A stretch of DNA of 64,000 nucleotides. Origin: Algoriphagus alkaliphilus (GTDB lineage Bacteria; Bacteroidota; Bacteroidia; Cytophagales; Cyclobacteriaceae). A program made the translations under genes and the position numbers. Below the pieces are notes generated by a model. That model was not told the origin of the DNA, ran no database searches, and saw only the letters and a list, made by a program, of their open reading frames with translations. The stretch lies in NCBI RefSeq assembly GCF_900103735.1, contig NZ_FMXE01000015.1:47432-111431 (forward strand). The letters run 5' to 3'. This document shows, piece by piece, positions 9,158 through 18,437 of this stretch; within the stretch, counting starts at the first letter, position 1, and each line of letters starts with the position of its first letter.

Positions 9158-12100
9158 TTAATAGCTGATGTAGGTGTATTCGTAATGCTTCAAAACATGA
9201 CCCAGATCATTGGTTACCGTTTCTAACCTTCCAAAAGGATCATATTGGTAGAACATCCCTTGGTTTCTAGGATCCAACTGGGACCTTATCCCTACCAAAG
9301 GACGGTGGGTGTAGGTGGTCATTTGGCTCATCGTCGGATGCACCCTCAACTCATCCACAATTGTCCCAGACCCGCTGATGGTCACACTGCCTGACCCGCT
9401 AATTTCTACCAGTCGCCAGGTATTGTCAATCGTTCCTGTGTAAGCAGTGCCGTTAATCGCCAGGGTTCCTGCTGTCCCTGAATTCCTCCTTATCCAAAAA
9501 CTCAGTTTATAGGCACCTAATCCAGACTTGGTGATCTGACCATTGTTGAGCAAATAGACCTTGCTCCCTGATTTGGCTTCACCTGACATGACTGAAGACT
9601 CTACTCCTGCATAGGTCCACCCTCCTTTTTCTGAGGTCTCAAAAGAAGTGAAGGCGATATTACCAACAGTGGTATTACTCGCTTCTGCTACTACATATTC
9701 TCCCTCATACCCATAAAGCATGGAATGGGTGCTGCCATCAGAAAGGCTGTATTGAATCAGATTTCCCCGGGAGTCGTAGCCGGTCATAGACATCCTGAGC
9801 TTATACCTGGTGTCCCGTGTCAGGGAACTGGTCCCGGAGGTTGCAACTACGGAATATGCCGTTGTAAGAATTGGAGAAGCAGTTTCCAAAAAGTAAGCTT
9901 GGGAAGGCATATACCAGGTAGTACCGGAAATTAGACTATAATCAGTCACCTGACCTGCTACAATCACATTGGATTTGGAAGCCTCCCGCACTTGGGTATA
10001 TTGTTCTACAGGTGCTAGGATATTTTTCAAAAGCAATTGACGAAGGGCTTCAGGATAGCCTGTGTAGGTAGTACTTACATTGACTATGTCGTAATTATAC
10101 CGGGTAACATTACGTACCGATTGCGGATTGGGAAAGGTGCTGCTTTCCTCATAGCTTGTTTTAAGGTATGTCGGGTGAAAGTCACGGGTAGTCAGATTTT
10201 CTACTGAATCCGAACCGTAATAAAGCGTCTGCTTAGAGGAAGTCTCCAAATACACCCCAACGTCCTGGGTAAGCGTGGCAATCATGTATCGGTGGCCATC
10301 GTATGGGTATCCTCCCCCTGTACCCGGACAATAGTAGAAAAATCCACCGACTTCCTCCCCTATGATTACCTGAGCTCCTGCCTGTCCGATATTTAAGGTC
10401 TGTCCTTTATACTTGGTGTATGCTTTGGTCACCACCTCTTTCAAGGCATTGAGGTTATCATATTTGAGAACTTTGGTAAGTTTTCCCCTTTCCCAGCTTT
10501 TTCTGTTTCTCCAGGTTTTATTGGAATATTGAACCGTAAAAACTCCATCCGGTATCAATGAATTGTTATCAAATTCGTAGATGGTTTTACCGTTGGATGT
10601 GGTCCCGTTCGCATATTCTGATACCCTGGTGTAAACTATCGGACTATCATCAAACCCAGGTCCAACAACTGAATTGGATACCCAGGATCTAACCCTAAAC
10701 TGCCTTTGATTAGGCGTGCCAGAAACCACATCCCGTTTATATTGGGTTGTTAAAAAATGGAAATTTCTGACATCAAAGTTTTTATGACCAAATCCGTCGT
10801 CATTGTTTCCGTATCGGTATAGCGTACTGTAGGTATTTTGTCCGTCATTCTTGGTGATTTTCTTTATTCTGAGTCCAGAACCGTATTTGGTAACACCGGC
10901 ATCAGCATACTTATGCGGTTCAAATTCAAATTCGGTATACCCACCAGTTGGAAAGGTGATCCTCTTAAGCACCCCCTCTTTGTAAAATGTAGTATCGGTA
11001 TTTCTGTCTGCTCCACCGATGGAAATGGTCGTCAATCCTGTTCCGCTATTTGCCTGGTATTGTACAGTTTCCTGCGGAACCAGATTGGTATTGGCTGATT
11101 TCCCATTGTAAAAACCAAAGAGGTCTCTTCGATAAGAACCCTGGACTGCATCCCAGGAGAAAGTAGTTGTCTGATAGGAAAAACTGTATTTATTGATTAG
11201 GGTATTAGAGCCGTCTCTGACCTCAATGCCATCTAATTTTAAGCGGGCATCACCATTATTGGAAGCCAGTTTAAAATTGCCTGAATTGAGCAGGACAAAA
11301 GTCTTTTCCAAAAAATATTGGCCGTTGAGCTTGGAGTAAATTTCAATTTTACTTAATCGCTCCACATTGGGACTTCCGGGCAAATCGGTTCTTGCAGCTC
11401 CCAATACAAACTTTACCTTACCGGTTTTAAAATAAATTTCATCCAATGCCAATTGGGAAATTGAACTAGTCGTAGAAACAAATGTGGTGACAGGACTATA
11501 GGAATTACAAGGAAGCAGGACTGCATCGGCTGTGTTGCATTGGTCCATTAAGGTGATATTTGTTTCAATCTCAGAGGTAGTAATAGTCCCCAAATCCTGA
11601 TATTTAAAAGTCACATAATCATCAGAATTTTGGGTCTTGATTTCTTGTAGGTACCAGGTCGAAATAGCTGATGTATTGATTGAACCAGAAGAACTACTCA
11701 ACAACTCCCGATGTCCATTCAGACCAGCCCAGTCAGCTCCAAAGCGATACATCAATCCCTGGGTATCCGTGATATCAAAAAAATCTGATCCTTTGGTCAG
11801 CTTTATGGCGCTTTCCGGAAATAGCAAAGGCGGTTGCCCATTCTGCCTCAATACAAATCGTCCACTGGCTCCGGGATAATTGTAAGAAAACAGATCAGGT
11901 TCACGGTCATTGGTCCCTGTCGCAGTAAGTTCTTTGTAGTTAAAATTTGCACAAAAATTAAACGGGTCTACGCTATAGTCATTGGTTATGGACAGAAAAT
12001 TGGATTCATCAGCTTTGCCGTTAACTGTTCGGGTCACCTGCCCGCCTGCCTGAATGGACCAACCCAGTCCCACCTAGGAGGATTTATCAGTATACCGGAT

Positions 12101-12376
12101 TCCTCCTGCATGGTAAGTTAAAACAATAGGCACTTTGATCGACCCAGCATCAATCTCAAAAATCGGGATGCTGATATCCGGAATTCCTGTATACAAATTC
12201 ACATTAAAATCCCCATACTTCTGAATTCCAGCTGCATTGGGGGAATTCTGTGCCGATTTGGGAGTGATTTTTTCAATCTGGGAGGCTACATCCCCCGGCA
12301 ACTGGGCAAAAAGTTGACTCGGTTGCAGAAACACATACATGGAAAATAAAATCCCGGCGGTAAAAAACTTATTCAT
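9158..12376 (-). pseudogene. RHS-like secreted protein interrupted by one in-frame TAG
   Basis: One continuous frame encodes about 1072 residues: signal peptide (MNKFFTAGILFSMYVF ... QLFAQ), a region typical of the N-terminal partner of Bacteroidetes RHS pairs (VNLYTGIPDISIPIFEID, VPIVLTYHAGGIRY), then RHS-type repeats at the C-terminus (YDPFGRLETVTNDLGHVLKHYEY). The start at 12376 is chosen because it begins the signal peptide; an ATG at 12406 adds ten unlikely residues. A TAG stop at 12074-12076 falls inside DKSS-stop-VGLGW, where relatives have Trp (SWVGLGW), so a single G-to-A change of TGG is the simplest explanation. Downstream translation could restart at the GTG at 12073. It may be a pseudogene, a sequencing error or read-through. 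Confidence 0.7.
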
Positions 12377-12406
12377 AAAATAAAAGGTTAACTGTTCCGT
12401 GGTCAA

Positions 12407-12906
12407 AAATTAGACAAAAACTATAAAATAAAAAATACCCAATATAGGGTATTTTTATTCTGGAAAATATTTATTATTCAGAATTTTATTCTGTCACAAA
12501 ATGAATTTTCGAGAGATCTGAACTGCATTTTTTTGCTTAGATTTTTCCCAAAATCTTCATTTTTTCACTTTTTTTTGAAAAAAAACTCTGTGCAAGAAAA
12601 AATCATTAAGAATAAATTTTTAACCCCATTTTATAATTATAATCCTAAATCAAGTCAGAATATTTATAGAAAAAAATTAGAGATTTTTGAAAGAAAAATT
12701 AATTTAGCCTTAAAGTACACTGCAACTAATAAAACATGCGGTGTAGGTAAGCATATCAATGTTAACTCCTTAAGGAAACCTGATTAAGTCAGGACCCCAA
12801 AATTGTAAAGTCAAAGGCTACCCAAAAAGGAACTGTCAAAGCTTATCCAAGAAGTCCAAACAGAATACCATCAACTTCATACTAAATGCTTTTTGAGAAT
12901 CGAATT
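12407..12906. other. AT-rich 500-bp gap upstream of the RHS operon
   Basis: Strongly A+T rich. It contains the hairpin at 12430-12455 and a second small dyad CAGAAT/ATTCTG near 12480-12493. It presumably carries the RHS operon promoter, but I see no clean TTG/TAnnTTTG pair. No convincing gene is present; a plus-strand frame at 12533-12787 has the low-complexity composition of non-coding DNA. Confidence 0.5.
12430..12455 (-). terminator. Hairpin with T-rich flanks upstream of RHS operon
   Basis: AAAATACCC and GGGTATTTT form a 9-bp stem around AATATA, followed on the minus strand by a T-rich run. It lies about 55 bp upstream of the RHS-like start, so it could be an attenuator in the leader or the end of an upstream transcript. 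Confidence 0.4.
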
Positions 12907-13152
12907 TCAATCCTCGAACAATTCGTATTGTACGAGAGGTACGAAGCGTACGAACTGTACGAGCGAAGAAGAATTTCTTTTTCTTTTTGCTGTCTTACTA
13001 TCTTTCTTTAGTTCAAGACCAACCACCGATTGAATTTCCACTTTACCTGTCACTTTATGCACACACTGTGTGCACAATTTAATTTTGGTATTTCGGATAG
13101 ATGCAATTCGAGAATCAGGACTCGTCAAACCGAAATCAATGGAAGATCCCAC
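12907..13152 (-). CDS. Doubtful small ORF, possibly a degenerate gene end
   Basis: 81 residues beginning with GTG, with no recognisable domain. A central stretch (KLCTQCVHKVTGKVEIQSV) looks protein-like, but the C-terminus is encoded by short GTACGA word repeats (12920-12965), giving LVQFVRFVPLVQYEL. It follows the RhuM-Fic gene by 18 bp on the same strand. It could be a real short gene whose end has been replaced by repeat DNA, or chance. Confidence 0.25.
   Translation of the reverse strand: MGSSIDFGLTSPDSRIASIRNTKIKLCTQCVHKVTGKVEIQSVVGLELKKDSKTAKRKRNSSSLVQFVRFVPLVQYELFED
12918..12965. repeat. GTACGA word repeats
   Basis: Four spaced copies of the hexamer-like word GTACGA/GGTACGA occur within about 45 bp (near 12930, 12939, 12948 and 12957). 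No function is evident. Confidence 0.5.
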
Positions 13153-13170
13153 TTCTCAATAAGGATTTTC

Positions 13171-14145
13171 CTAAGATAGATTCCTGTTTAAAACACTAAT
13201 CACCAACTTCTTCACTGTATCCATTTCTTCGGGTTTGCTTGAAGCGATAAACAGGGTCAAGCTGGCCAATGCATCATTGGTGATAATTAGTTCACCATTC
13301 TGATTTTGAAGCAGACCATTTTGCTGCAAAAAGAAAAGGAAACACGCTGCCGCTATCCGTTTATTTCCATCCACAAACCCATGATTCTTGATAATCAAAT
13401 AGAGAAGCGTTGCCGATTTTTCTTCTATGGTCGGGTAAAAGTCTTCATTACCAAAACCTTTACTGATCTGTCCTATTGCACTTTCGAAACTTCCATCCTT
13501 TTCTTTGCCAAAGACACCAGATTCAAATTCGGATCTCATGGAGGCAATTACATTTTGGTAATCCTTGAGACTTGGATAATTCGCTTGCCTTTTGGTCAGA
13601 CCCTTATTATCAAGGTTCTCATGATCATAATCATCCAGTAGTTCAAGACCTTTGGCGAAGTGATTTAACCATTCTGTATTCTGATTATCAGCTTTTTCTT
13701 CGATTACTCTACTGAGGATTCTAATTCCATCTTTGAGAGTCTGGATTTCCTGCTGTTTTTGAGCAAGTCTTTTTTCATTGATGGCATAGCCTTGAACAAG
13801 GTAGTCCTTAAGTCGCTTTGTTGCCCACTGGCGGAATTGAATCCCTCGCTTGGAATTCACTCTATAACCGACTGAAATAATTGCATCCAGGTTATAGAAC
13901 TTCACTTTCCTTCTAACCATTCGCCTGCCCTCTTGTTGAACTACCGAGGATTCCTCGGTAGTTGAACTTTCATCCAACTCTTTTTCCTTGTAGATATTCC
14001 TCAAGTGCAAACTAATGGTATCTGAATCTTTTTCAAAAAGATCCGCCATTTGCCTTTGATTCAACCAGACCGTCTCCTGTTCAAATTTCACTTCTATTTG
14101 AGTCTGTCCGTCGGTTCCTTGATAGATTTCGATTTGGTTATCCAT
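13171..14145 (-). CDS. RhuM-Fic/DOC fusion protein
   Basis: 324 residues. The N-terminal half is the RhuM virulence-protein domain (VWLNQRQMADLFEKD, FYNLDAIISVGYRVNS, QFRQWATKRLKDYL), which has a winged-helix-like look. The C-terminal half is a Fic/DOC domain with an intact motif HGFVDGNKRIAAACF near residue 256, including the catalytic His, Asp, Asn and Lys-Arg. Fic/Doc proteins modify targets such as EF-Tu by phosphorylation or AMPylation; RhuM fusions are common in accessory regions, with unknown targets. It is flanked by mobile-element debris, which supports acquisition by transfer. Confidence 0.9.
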   Translation of the reverse strand: MDNQIEIYQGTDGQTQIEVKFEQETVWLNQRQMADLFEKDSDTISLHLRNIYKEKELDESSTTEESSVVQQEGRRMVRRKVKFYNLDAIISVGYRVNSKRGIQFRQWATKRLKDYLVQGYAINEKRLAQKQQEIQTLKDGIRILSRVIEEKADNQNTEWLNHFAKGLELLDDYDHENLDNKGLTKRQANYPSLKDYQNVIASMRSEFESGVFGKEKDGSFESAIGQISKGFGNEDFYPTIEEKSATLLYLIIKNHGFVDGNKRIAAACFLFFLQQNGLLQNQNGELIITNDALASLTLFIASSKPEEMDTVKKLVISVLNRNLS

Positions 14146-14470
14146 TATTACCTAAATTCTCATACCCTCCCATTTTTTAGGGTTCCTTCCCTCAATTAGC
14201 CTCTTTCTATCAAAAAAACAAAGTTTTGATCTTTTCGCAACCTAAAATCAATGAAACTCTAAACTACACCTACTTTTAAGACAAAATTGACGTGATTATT
14301 AGTTTTTCGTCAATTATCGCGACACTTTTCTTTTTATTGCGTCATTTTTACAATATTATTGTCGAGATACAAATGGGATTGAAGATGAAAAATCGAGATG
14401 AGCTACAACTGATTAAAGAAATAATTGCATCATCATCTGATGGCTTAGGAATAGAAGCAAGCTACGGCTA
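14146..14470. other. Gap with a truncated 5' gene fragment
   Basis: A+T-rich sequence upstream of the RhuM-Fic gene, presumably holding its promoter. From 14373 a 32-codon plus-strand frame (MGLKMKNRDELQLIKE...) runs to 14471 and looks like the start of a real protein that is cut at the join with a transposase fragment at about 14472. The original gene cannot be identified. Confidence 0.35.
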
Positions 14471-14472
14471 AA

Positions 14473-14631
14473 TTTGGGTGGCACCTGTCCAATCTGGTCG
14501 CATTTATCCGACTGAATATCTTTGTCAAAATTGAACTCCAAAAATGGCTCGACAAACCCTTTGAAAACCATGAAAAACCACCTGCAAAAAGCCTACAGGG
14601 GGTTCTGTTTCCAGATTTCTACAAAAAATAG
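14473..14631 (+). pseudogene. C-terminal fragment of an IS4-type transposase
   Basis: An open stretch of 52 codons without a start encodes FGWHLSNLVAFIRLNIFVKIELQ and ends VLFPDFYKK-stop, which resembles the C-terminus of IS4-family DDE transposases (a HL.NLVAFIRLN block near the end). No other part of that element remains on the left. The exact IS family is judged from pattern memory only. Confidence 0.45.
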
Positions 14632-14671
14632 TCTCAACAAAAGAAAAGTATCCACGCGGGCAACCGCGTCT

Positions 14672-14952
14672 TTAATCTGTCTTATTTTTCAGTAGAGACA
14701 GTTTATAATTTTTGGGCAGGAGATCGTGGATTTTCTGGATGTTTGTGTCCATGATATTGTCGAAGACGTACTTGAGCCAGTGCTGCGGGTTGACTTCTTC
14801 GGTTTTACACATGGCAAAAAAGGAAAAGATCATTGCTGCCCGCTGAGCCGCATTGTGCGATCTTGCGAACAGGTAGTTTTTCCGTCCCAGGGCTACGGGC
14901 CTGATTTTGTTCTCGACGGGATTGTTGTCGATTTCAAGTACCCCGTCCATCA
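14672..14952 (-). pseudogene. IS66 transposase C-terminal fragment
   Basis: About 93 residues match the end of IS66-family transposases: DGVLEIDNNPVENKIRP, ALGRKNYLFARSHNAAQRAA, then MIFSFFAMCKTEEVNPQHWL. The Glu of the DDE triad is in the NPVEN block. The frame continues on the right into unrelated sequence at about 14950, where an ISL3 fragment joins from the opposite strand. Everything N-terminal to the NPVEN block is missing. Confidence 0.75.
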
Positions 14953-14993
14953 GGAAAACAAAGAAATGGAACTGCGCAAGGAATGTGACAAGA

Positions 14994-15445
14994 CATTTAT
15001 TCCTAACAAACTCGAAAACGGAGACACGGAAAAACAACTGTTAGCAAGGAGTAGATACCTGCTTTTCAAGGCAGAGGATTCTTGGACCCCATCGCAAGCA
15101 CTCCGCGCAGAGATACTTTTCCATCGCTATCCTGATCTGGAAAAAGCCTATAAACTATCCAGGTCTCTGGCCAGAATCTACCAGACCAGTAAAATCAAGG
15201 GAGTTGCATTCACCAAACTGGCTCACTGGTACAACGAGGTGAAACGGGCAGGATTCAAATCCTTCAACACCGTGTCCAGAACCATCCAAAATCACTACGA
15301 AACCATCCTCAACTTCTTCGAAAACAGAAGTACAAACGCTTCGGCCGAGTCATTCAATGCAAAAATAAAAGCTTTCAGAGCGCAGTTCAGAGGCGTATCC
15401 AATGTCGAATTCTTCCTGTTTCGACTCTCCATTATCTATGGATGA
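14994..15445 (+). pseudogene. ISL3-family transposase C-terminal fragment
   Basis: About 150 residues match ISL3 transposases of the ISAon1 kind: ARSRYLLFKAEDSW, LFHRYPDLEKAYKLS, GVAFTKLAHWYNEV and the final SFNAKIKAFRAQFRGVSNVEFF, with the conserved Glu in NASAESFNAK. The N-terminal part is missing; the frame upstream (from 14726) is antisense to the IS66 fragment and is not transposase. The inverted-repeat-like CCCCAGATATTCAGACTG follows at 15456, marking the element's right end. Confidence 0.75.
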
Positions 15446-15474
15446 AAATTTACCTCCCCAGATATTCAGACTGA

Positions 15475-15648
15475 TCCTTTAAAATAAACCAATGGTATCC
15501 ATCCTTGATTTTTGACCCCTATTCAAGATCAATGATAGACGGAAACCACCGGGCCTTAGCATTGAAGGAACTCGGAATTACAAAAGCTTTGATCTTTGGA
15601 GGCGTCAGACCCAAACCAAATCTTTTTTTCTTAAAGCGGTCCTTTTAA
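15475..15648 (+). pseudogene. ParB-like gene remnant (DGNHRA motif)
   Basis: A frame open from 15475 to a TAA at 15648 encodes a short piece with IFDPYSRSMIDGNHRALALK and then ELGITKALIFGGVRP. The (I)DGNHRxxAxxELG block is typical of ParB/Srx-type nucleotide-binding domains. It begins right after the ISL3 right end, so the 5' part of the gene was probably displaced when ISL3 inserted. Confidence 0.45.
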
Positions 15649-15666
15649 ATTCAGCTATTAAAAAGT

Positions 15667-15696
15667 AAACCCGGCATAGTTCCGGGCTTTTTTTTT
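15667..15696 (+). terminator. Rho-independent terminator
   Basis: CCCGG and CCGGG form a stem around a 7-base loop, followed by nine T residues on the plus strand. It follows the ParB-like remnant and would end rightward transcripts from the island before the tRNA. Confidence 0.55.
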
Positions 15697-15800
15697 GCGT
15701 CCGCTGGATCTAAAAAAATACTTTTTATCTAAAACCGTCCCCAATTCCGTCCCCAAAATGAAAAAAAAAACCTCATACGTTAAGTATAAGGGGTTCTGAG

Positions 15801-15873
<73 letters not shown>

Positions 15874-15884
15874 ATATTGTGATG

Positions 15885-15914
15885 CAAAGGTAAGGACAAA
15901 CTCTCCAAAATCAA
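15885..15914 (-). promoter_or_regulatory. Bacteroidetes-type promoter for tRNA-fMet
   Basis: On the minus strand TTG (15914-15912) and TACCTTTG (15892-15885) are separated by 19 bp, matching the Bacteroidota -33/-7 pattern TTG-N19-TAnnTTTG. The tRNA starts 12 bp downstream. Confidence 0.6.
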
Positions 15915-15915
15915 G

Positions 15916-15923
15916 TACCTTTG
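15916..15923 (+). promoter_or_regulatory. Probable -7 box of the era-der operon
   Basis: TACCTTTG matches the Bacteroidota -7 element and lies 17 bp before the era start codon. I did not find a good -33 TTG, and the box nearly touches the -33 of the divergent tRNA promoter. Confidence 0.4.
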
Positions 15924-15939
15924 CAAAAAAAATATAAAA

Positions 15940-16833
15940 ATGCTCTCTCCTACTCATAAAGCCGGATTCGTAAATATTGTCGGCAAACCCAATGTAGGCA
16001 AGTCCACGCTCATGAATATCCTTGTGGGTGAGCGACTTTCGATTATTTCATCCAAAGCTCAAACGACTAGACATCGAATTTTAGGATTGATAAATACCGA
16101 CGAATATCAGATTGTTTTTTCCGATACACCAGGTATGCTCAAACCAAAATACGAGCTGCATAAAAATATGATGAGCTTTGTCAACCTATCATTAGAAGAT
16201 GCAGATGTGATTGTTTTTGTGACTGATCTCTACGAAACAGAGGAAGAAATCGAAGATATAATTACCAAAATCAACGCTTCGGGGGTTCCAGTTCTTTTGG
16301 TCATCAACAAAATCGACCTCGCAAAAGAAGGCCAACTGGACGAAGTTACCGCTTATTGGACATCTAGAATCAAATCTGAAACGGTGATCCCGATTTCGGC
16401 ATTAGAAAAATTTAATACAGAACGTATTCTACAGGAAATCCTGGACAGACTGCCAATACATCCACCATTTTATAACAAAGAGGAACTAACTGACCGGCCG
16501 GAGCGGTTCTTTGCCTCCGAGATCATTCGGGAAAAGATTTTCACCAACTACAAAAAAGAAATCCCCTACAGTACTGAAGTCGCAATTGAAGACTTCTACG
16601 AAGAGGAGACAATCATCAAAATACGCGCTACCATTTTCTGTGAGCGGGATAGTCAAAAAGGTATTCTTATTGGTGACAAGGGTAAAATGTTGAAAAAAGT
16701 AGGAATAGAGTCCAGACTGGAATTGGAGAAATTTTTTGGTAAAAAGGTCTTCCTAGAAACATTTGTGAAGGTGGAGCAGGACTGGAGAAAAAACAAATTG
16801 AAACTTAAAAAATTCGGGTACGACCCATCATAA
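15940..16833 (+). CDS. era: GTPase Era
   Basis: 297 residues, the usual Era length. G1 KPNVGKST, G2 TTRHR, G3 DTPGM and G4 NKID lie in the N-terminal 130 residues; the C-terminal KH domain (about 205-290) includes ILIGDKGKMLKKVG. Era binds the 3' end of 16S rRNA and helps mature the 30S subunit. The stop is 2 bp before der, so the two ribosome-assembly GTPases form an operon. The start codon is the only ATG that keeps the family N-terminus. Confidence 0.97.
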   Translation: MLSPTHKAGFVNIVGKPNVGKSTLMNILVGERLSIISSKAQTTRHRILGLINTDEYQIVFSDTPGMLKPKYELHKNMMSFVNLSLEDADVIVFVTDLYETEEEIEDIITKINASGVPVLLVINKIDLAKEGQLDEVTAYWTSRIKSETVIPISALEKFNTERILQEILDRLPIHPPFYNKEELTDRPERFFASEIIREKIFTNYKKEIPYSTEVAIEDFYEEETIIKIRATIFCERDSQKGILIGDKGKMLKKVGIESRLELEKFFGKKVFLETFVKVEQDWRKNKLKLKKFGYDPS

Positions 16834-16835
16834 TT

Positions 16836-18149
16836 ATGGCAAATATTGTAGCAATAGTAGGACGGCCCAATGTTGGTAAATCCACACTTTTTAACCGCTT
16901 GGTAGAAGAGCGAAAGGCAATCGAAGACAACATGAGTGGTGTCACTCGTGATCGTCACTATGGACATGCCCAGTGGTCAGGGAAGTTTTTCTCAGTAATT
17001 GATACCGGCGGATACGTGACCGGATCTGAGGATGTATTTGAGGCTGAAATCCGTAAACAGGTTAAACTAGCAATCGAGGAAGCAGACGTAATCCTTTTTG
17101 TGGTGGACTGTATTGATGGGCTAACGGATCTTGATACCGCTTTTGCGAATGAGCTTAGAGGCACTAAAAAGCCTCTTTTCATCGTGGCAAACAAGGCTGA
17201 CAACCGCGAAAAAGCGATGACTGTGCATGAATTTTATTCGCTGGGAATCAGTGATTTTGAAATTTTCCCTATTGCTTCAGCAAGCGGAAGTGGCACTGGT
17301 GAACTTCTGGATGAAGTCGTCAAGCAGTTCGTAGATGAAGGAATTGAAGATCCAGACGCTGGAATTCCTAAAATTTCCATTTTGGGCAGGCCAAATGTGG
17401 GTAAATCTTCTTTCCTGAATGCCTTACTGGGACATGAGCGCTCTATTGTGACTGATGAAGCCGGAACGACTCGCGATGCCATTCACACACGATACAAGCT
17501 TTTCGGACAAGATTTTATTATCACTGACACTGCAGGGATCCGGAAAAAAGCCAAAGTAAAAGAGGATGTCGAGTTTTACTCGGTGATGCGATCCTTGCGA
17601 ACCTTGGAAGAGTCTGATGTGGTCATTGTCATGATAGATGCCACAAGAGGACTTGAGGCCCAAGACATCAATTTGATCAGCCTTGCGATCAAAAACAATA
17701 AAGGAGTAATGATCATGGTGAATAAATGGGATTTGATTGAAAAAGATCATAAAACCATGGGAAAAATCAAGGATGATATGGTGGATCGCCTCGGTGAAAA
17801 CAAATGGATTCCGATTATATTCACTTCCGTCGTTGAAAAACAACGGATTTTTCAAGCAATTGAATTGGCTACTAAAGTGTATGAAAATAAAACCCGAAGA
17901 ATTGCCACTTCTAAATTGAACGACATTTTACTTCAGGAAATTGAGAAATATCCACCTCCTGCATGGAAAGGGAAATACATTAAGATCAAATATGTAACTC
18001 AATTACCTACCAAAAACCCAGTGTTTGCCTTTTTCTGTAACCTCCCACAATACATCAAAGAACCCTATACACGATATTTGGAAAATCGATTAAGGGAAAA
18101 CTTTAATTTCGAGGGAGTTCCTGTAAAAATTGTTTACAAAAACAAATAA
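16836..18149 (+). CDS. der: Ribosome-assembly GTPase Der (EngA)
   Basis: 437 residues with two tandem G domains, the hallmark of Der: GRPNVGKSTLFN near residue 8 and GRPNVGKSSFLN near residue 183, each with its DTxG (DTGGY, DTAGI) and NKxD (NKAD, NKWD) motifs. A C-terminal KH-like domain follows (PPPAWKGKYIKIKYVTQ). Der acts in late 50S subunit assembly. It is translated directly after era. Confidence 0.97.
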   Translation: MANIVAIVGRPNVGKSTLFNRLVEERKAIEDNMSGVTRDRHYGHAQWSGKFFSVIDTGGYVTGSEDVFEAEIRKQVKLAIEEADVILFVVDCIDGLTDLDTAFANELRGTKKPLFIVANKADNREKAMTVHEFYSLGISDFEIFPIASASGSGTGELLDEVVKQFVDEGIEDPDAGIPKISILGRPNVGKSSFLNALLGHERSIVTDEAGTTRDAIHTRYKLFGQDFIITDTAGIRKKAKVKEDVEFYSVMRSLRTLEESDVVIVMIDATRGLEAQDINLISLAIKNNKGVMIMVNKWDLIEKDHKTMGKIKDDMVDRLGENKWIPIIFTSVVEKQRIFQAIELATKVYENKTRRIATSKLNDILLQEIEKYPPPAWKGKYIKIKYVTQLPTKNPVFAFFCNLPQYIKEPYTRYLENRLRENFNFEGVPVKIVYKNK

Positions 18150-18167
18150 TAAATATTTGAATGGCAC

Positions 18168-18199
18168 TTGCACAATTGTAAATAATACTAGTACCTTTG
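18168..18199 (+). promoter_or_regulatory. Promoter of the small lipoprotein gene
   Basis: TTG at 18168 and TACCTTTG at 18192 are 21 bp apart, close to the Bacteroidota promoter pattern. The coding start is 27 bp downstream. Confidence 0.5.
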
Positions 18200-18225
18200 C
18201 TCCGTAATTAAGAAAACTACAAAAA

Positions 18226-18414
18226 ATGAAAAAGGTATTTGCAATTTTCGCAATCGCTGGTTTGATCGCTACTGCTTCTTGCGGTAACAAGACAACTGAA
18301 GAAGTTACAGTTGAAGAGACTGTAGTTGTTGAAGAAACTCCAGTAATCGAAGAGGCTCCAGCTGATTCTGCTGCTGCTGCTTCTGATTCTACTGCTGCTA
18401 CTCCAGCTCTGTAA
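18226..18414 (+). CDS. Small Ala/Glu-rich lipoprotein
   Basis: 62 residues: a lipoprotein signal peptide with lipobox TASC (Cys near residue 19), then a low-complexity tail rich in Glu, Val, Thr and Ala (TTEEVTVEETVVVEE, SAAAASDSTAA). Proteins of this kind are abundant small cell-envelope lipoproteins in Cytophagales; no function is known. It has its own promoter and a strong terminator directly after, so it is a single-gene unit. A bias to GCT codons in the tail suggests high expression. Confidence 0.8.
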   Translation: MKKVFAIFAIAGLIATASCGNKTTEEVTVEETVVVEETPVIEEAPADSAAAASDSTAATPAL

Positions 18415-18437
18415 TCATTTCCGAAAAAGGAAAAAAT

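Noticed and set aside
12533..12787. 84-codon plus-strand frame
   Set aside because: Low-complexity A+T-rich composition (Lys, Asn, Phe) without a domain; likely non-coding.
14726..14990. N-terminal part of the plus-strand frame that ends in the ISL3 fragment
   Set aside because: This part is antisense to the IS66 fragment; only the portion after about 14994 reads as transposase.
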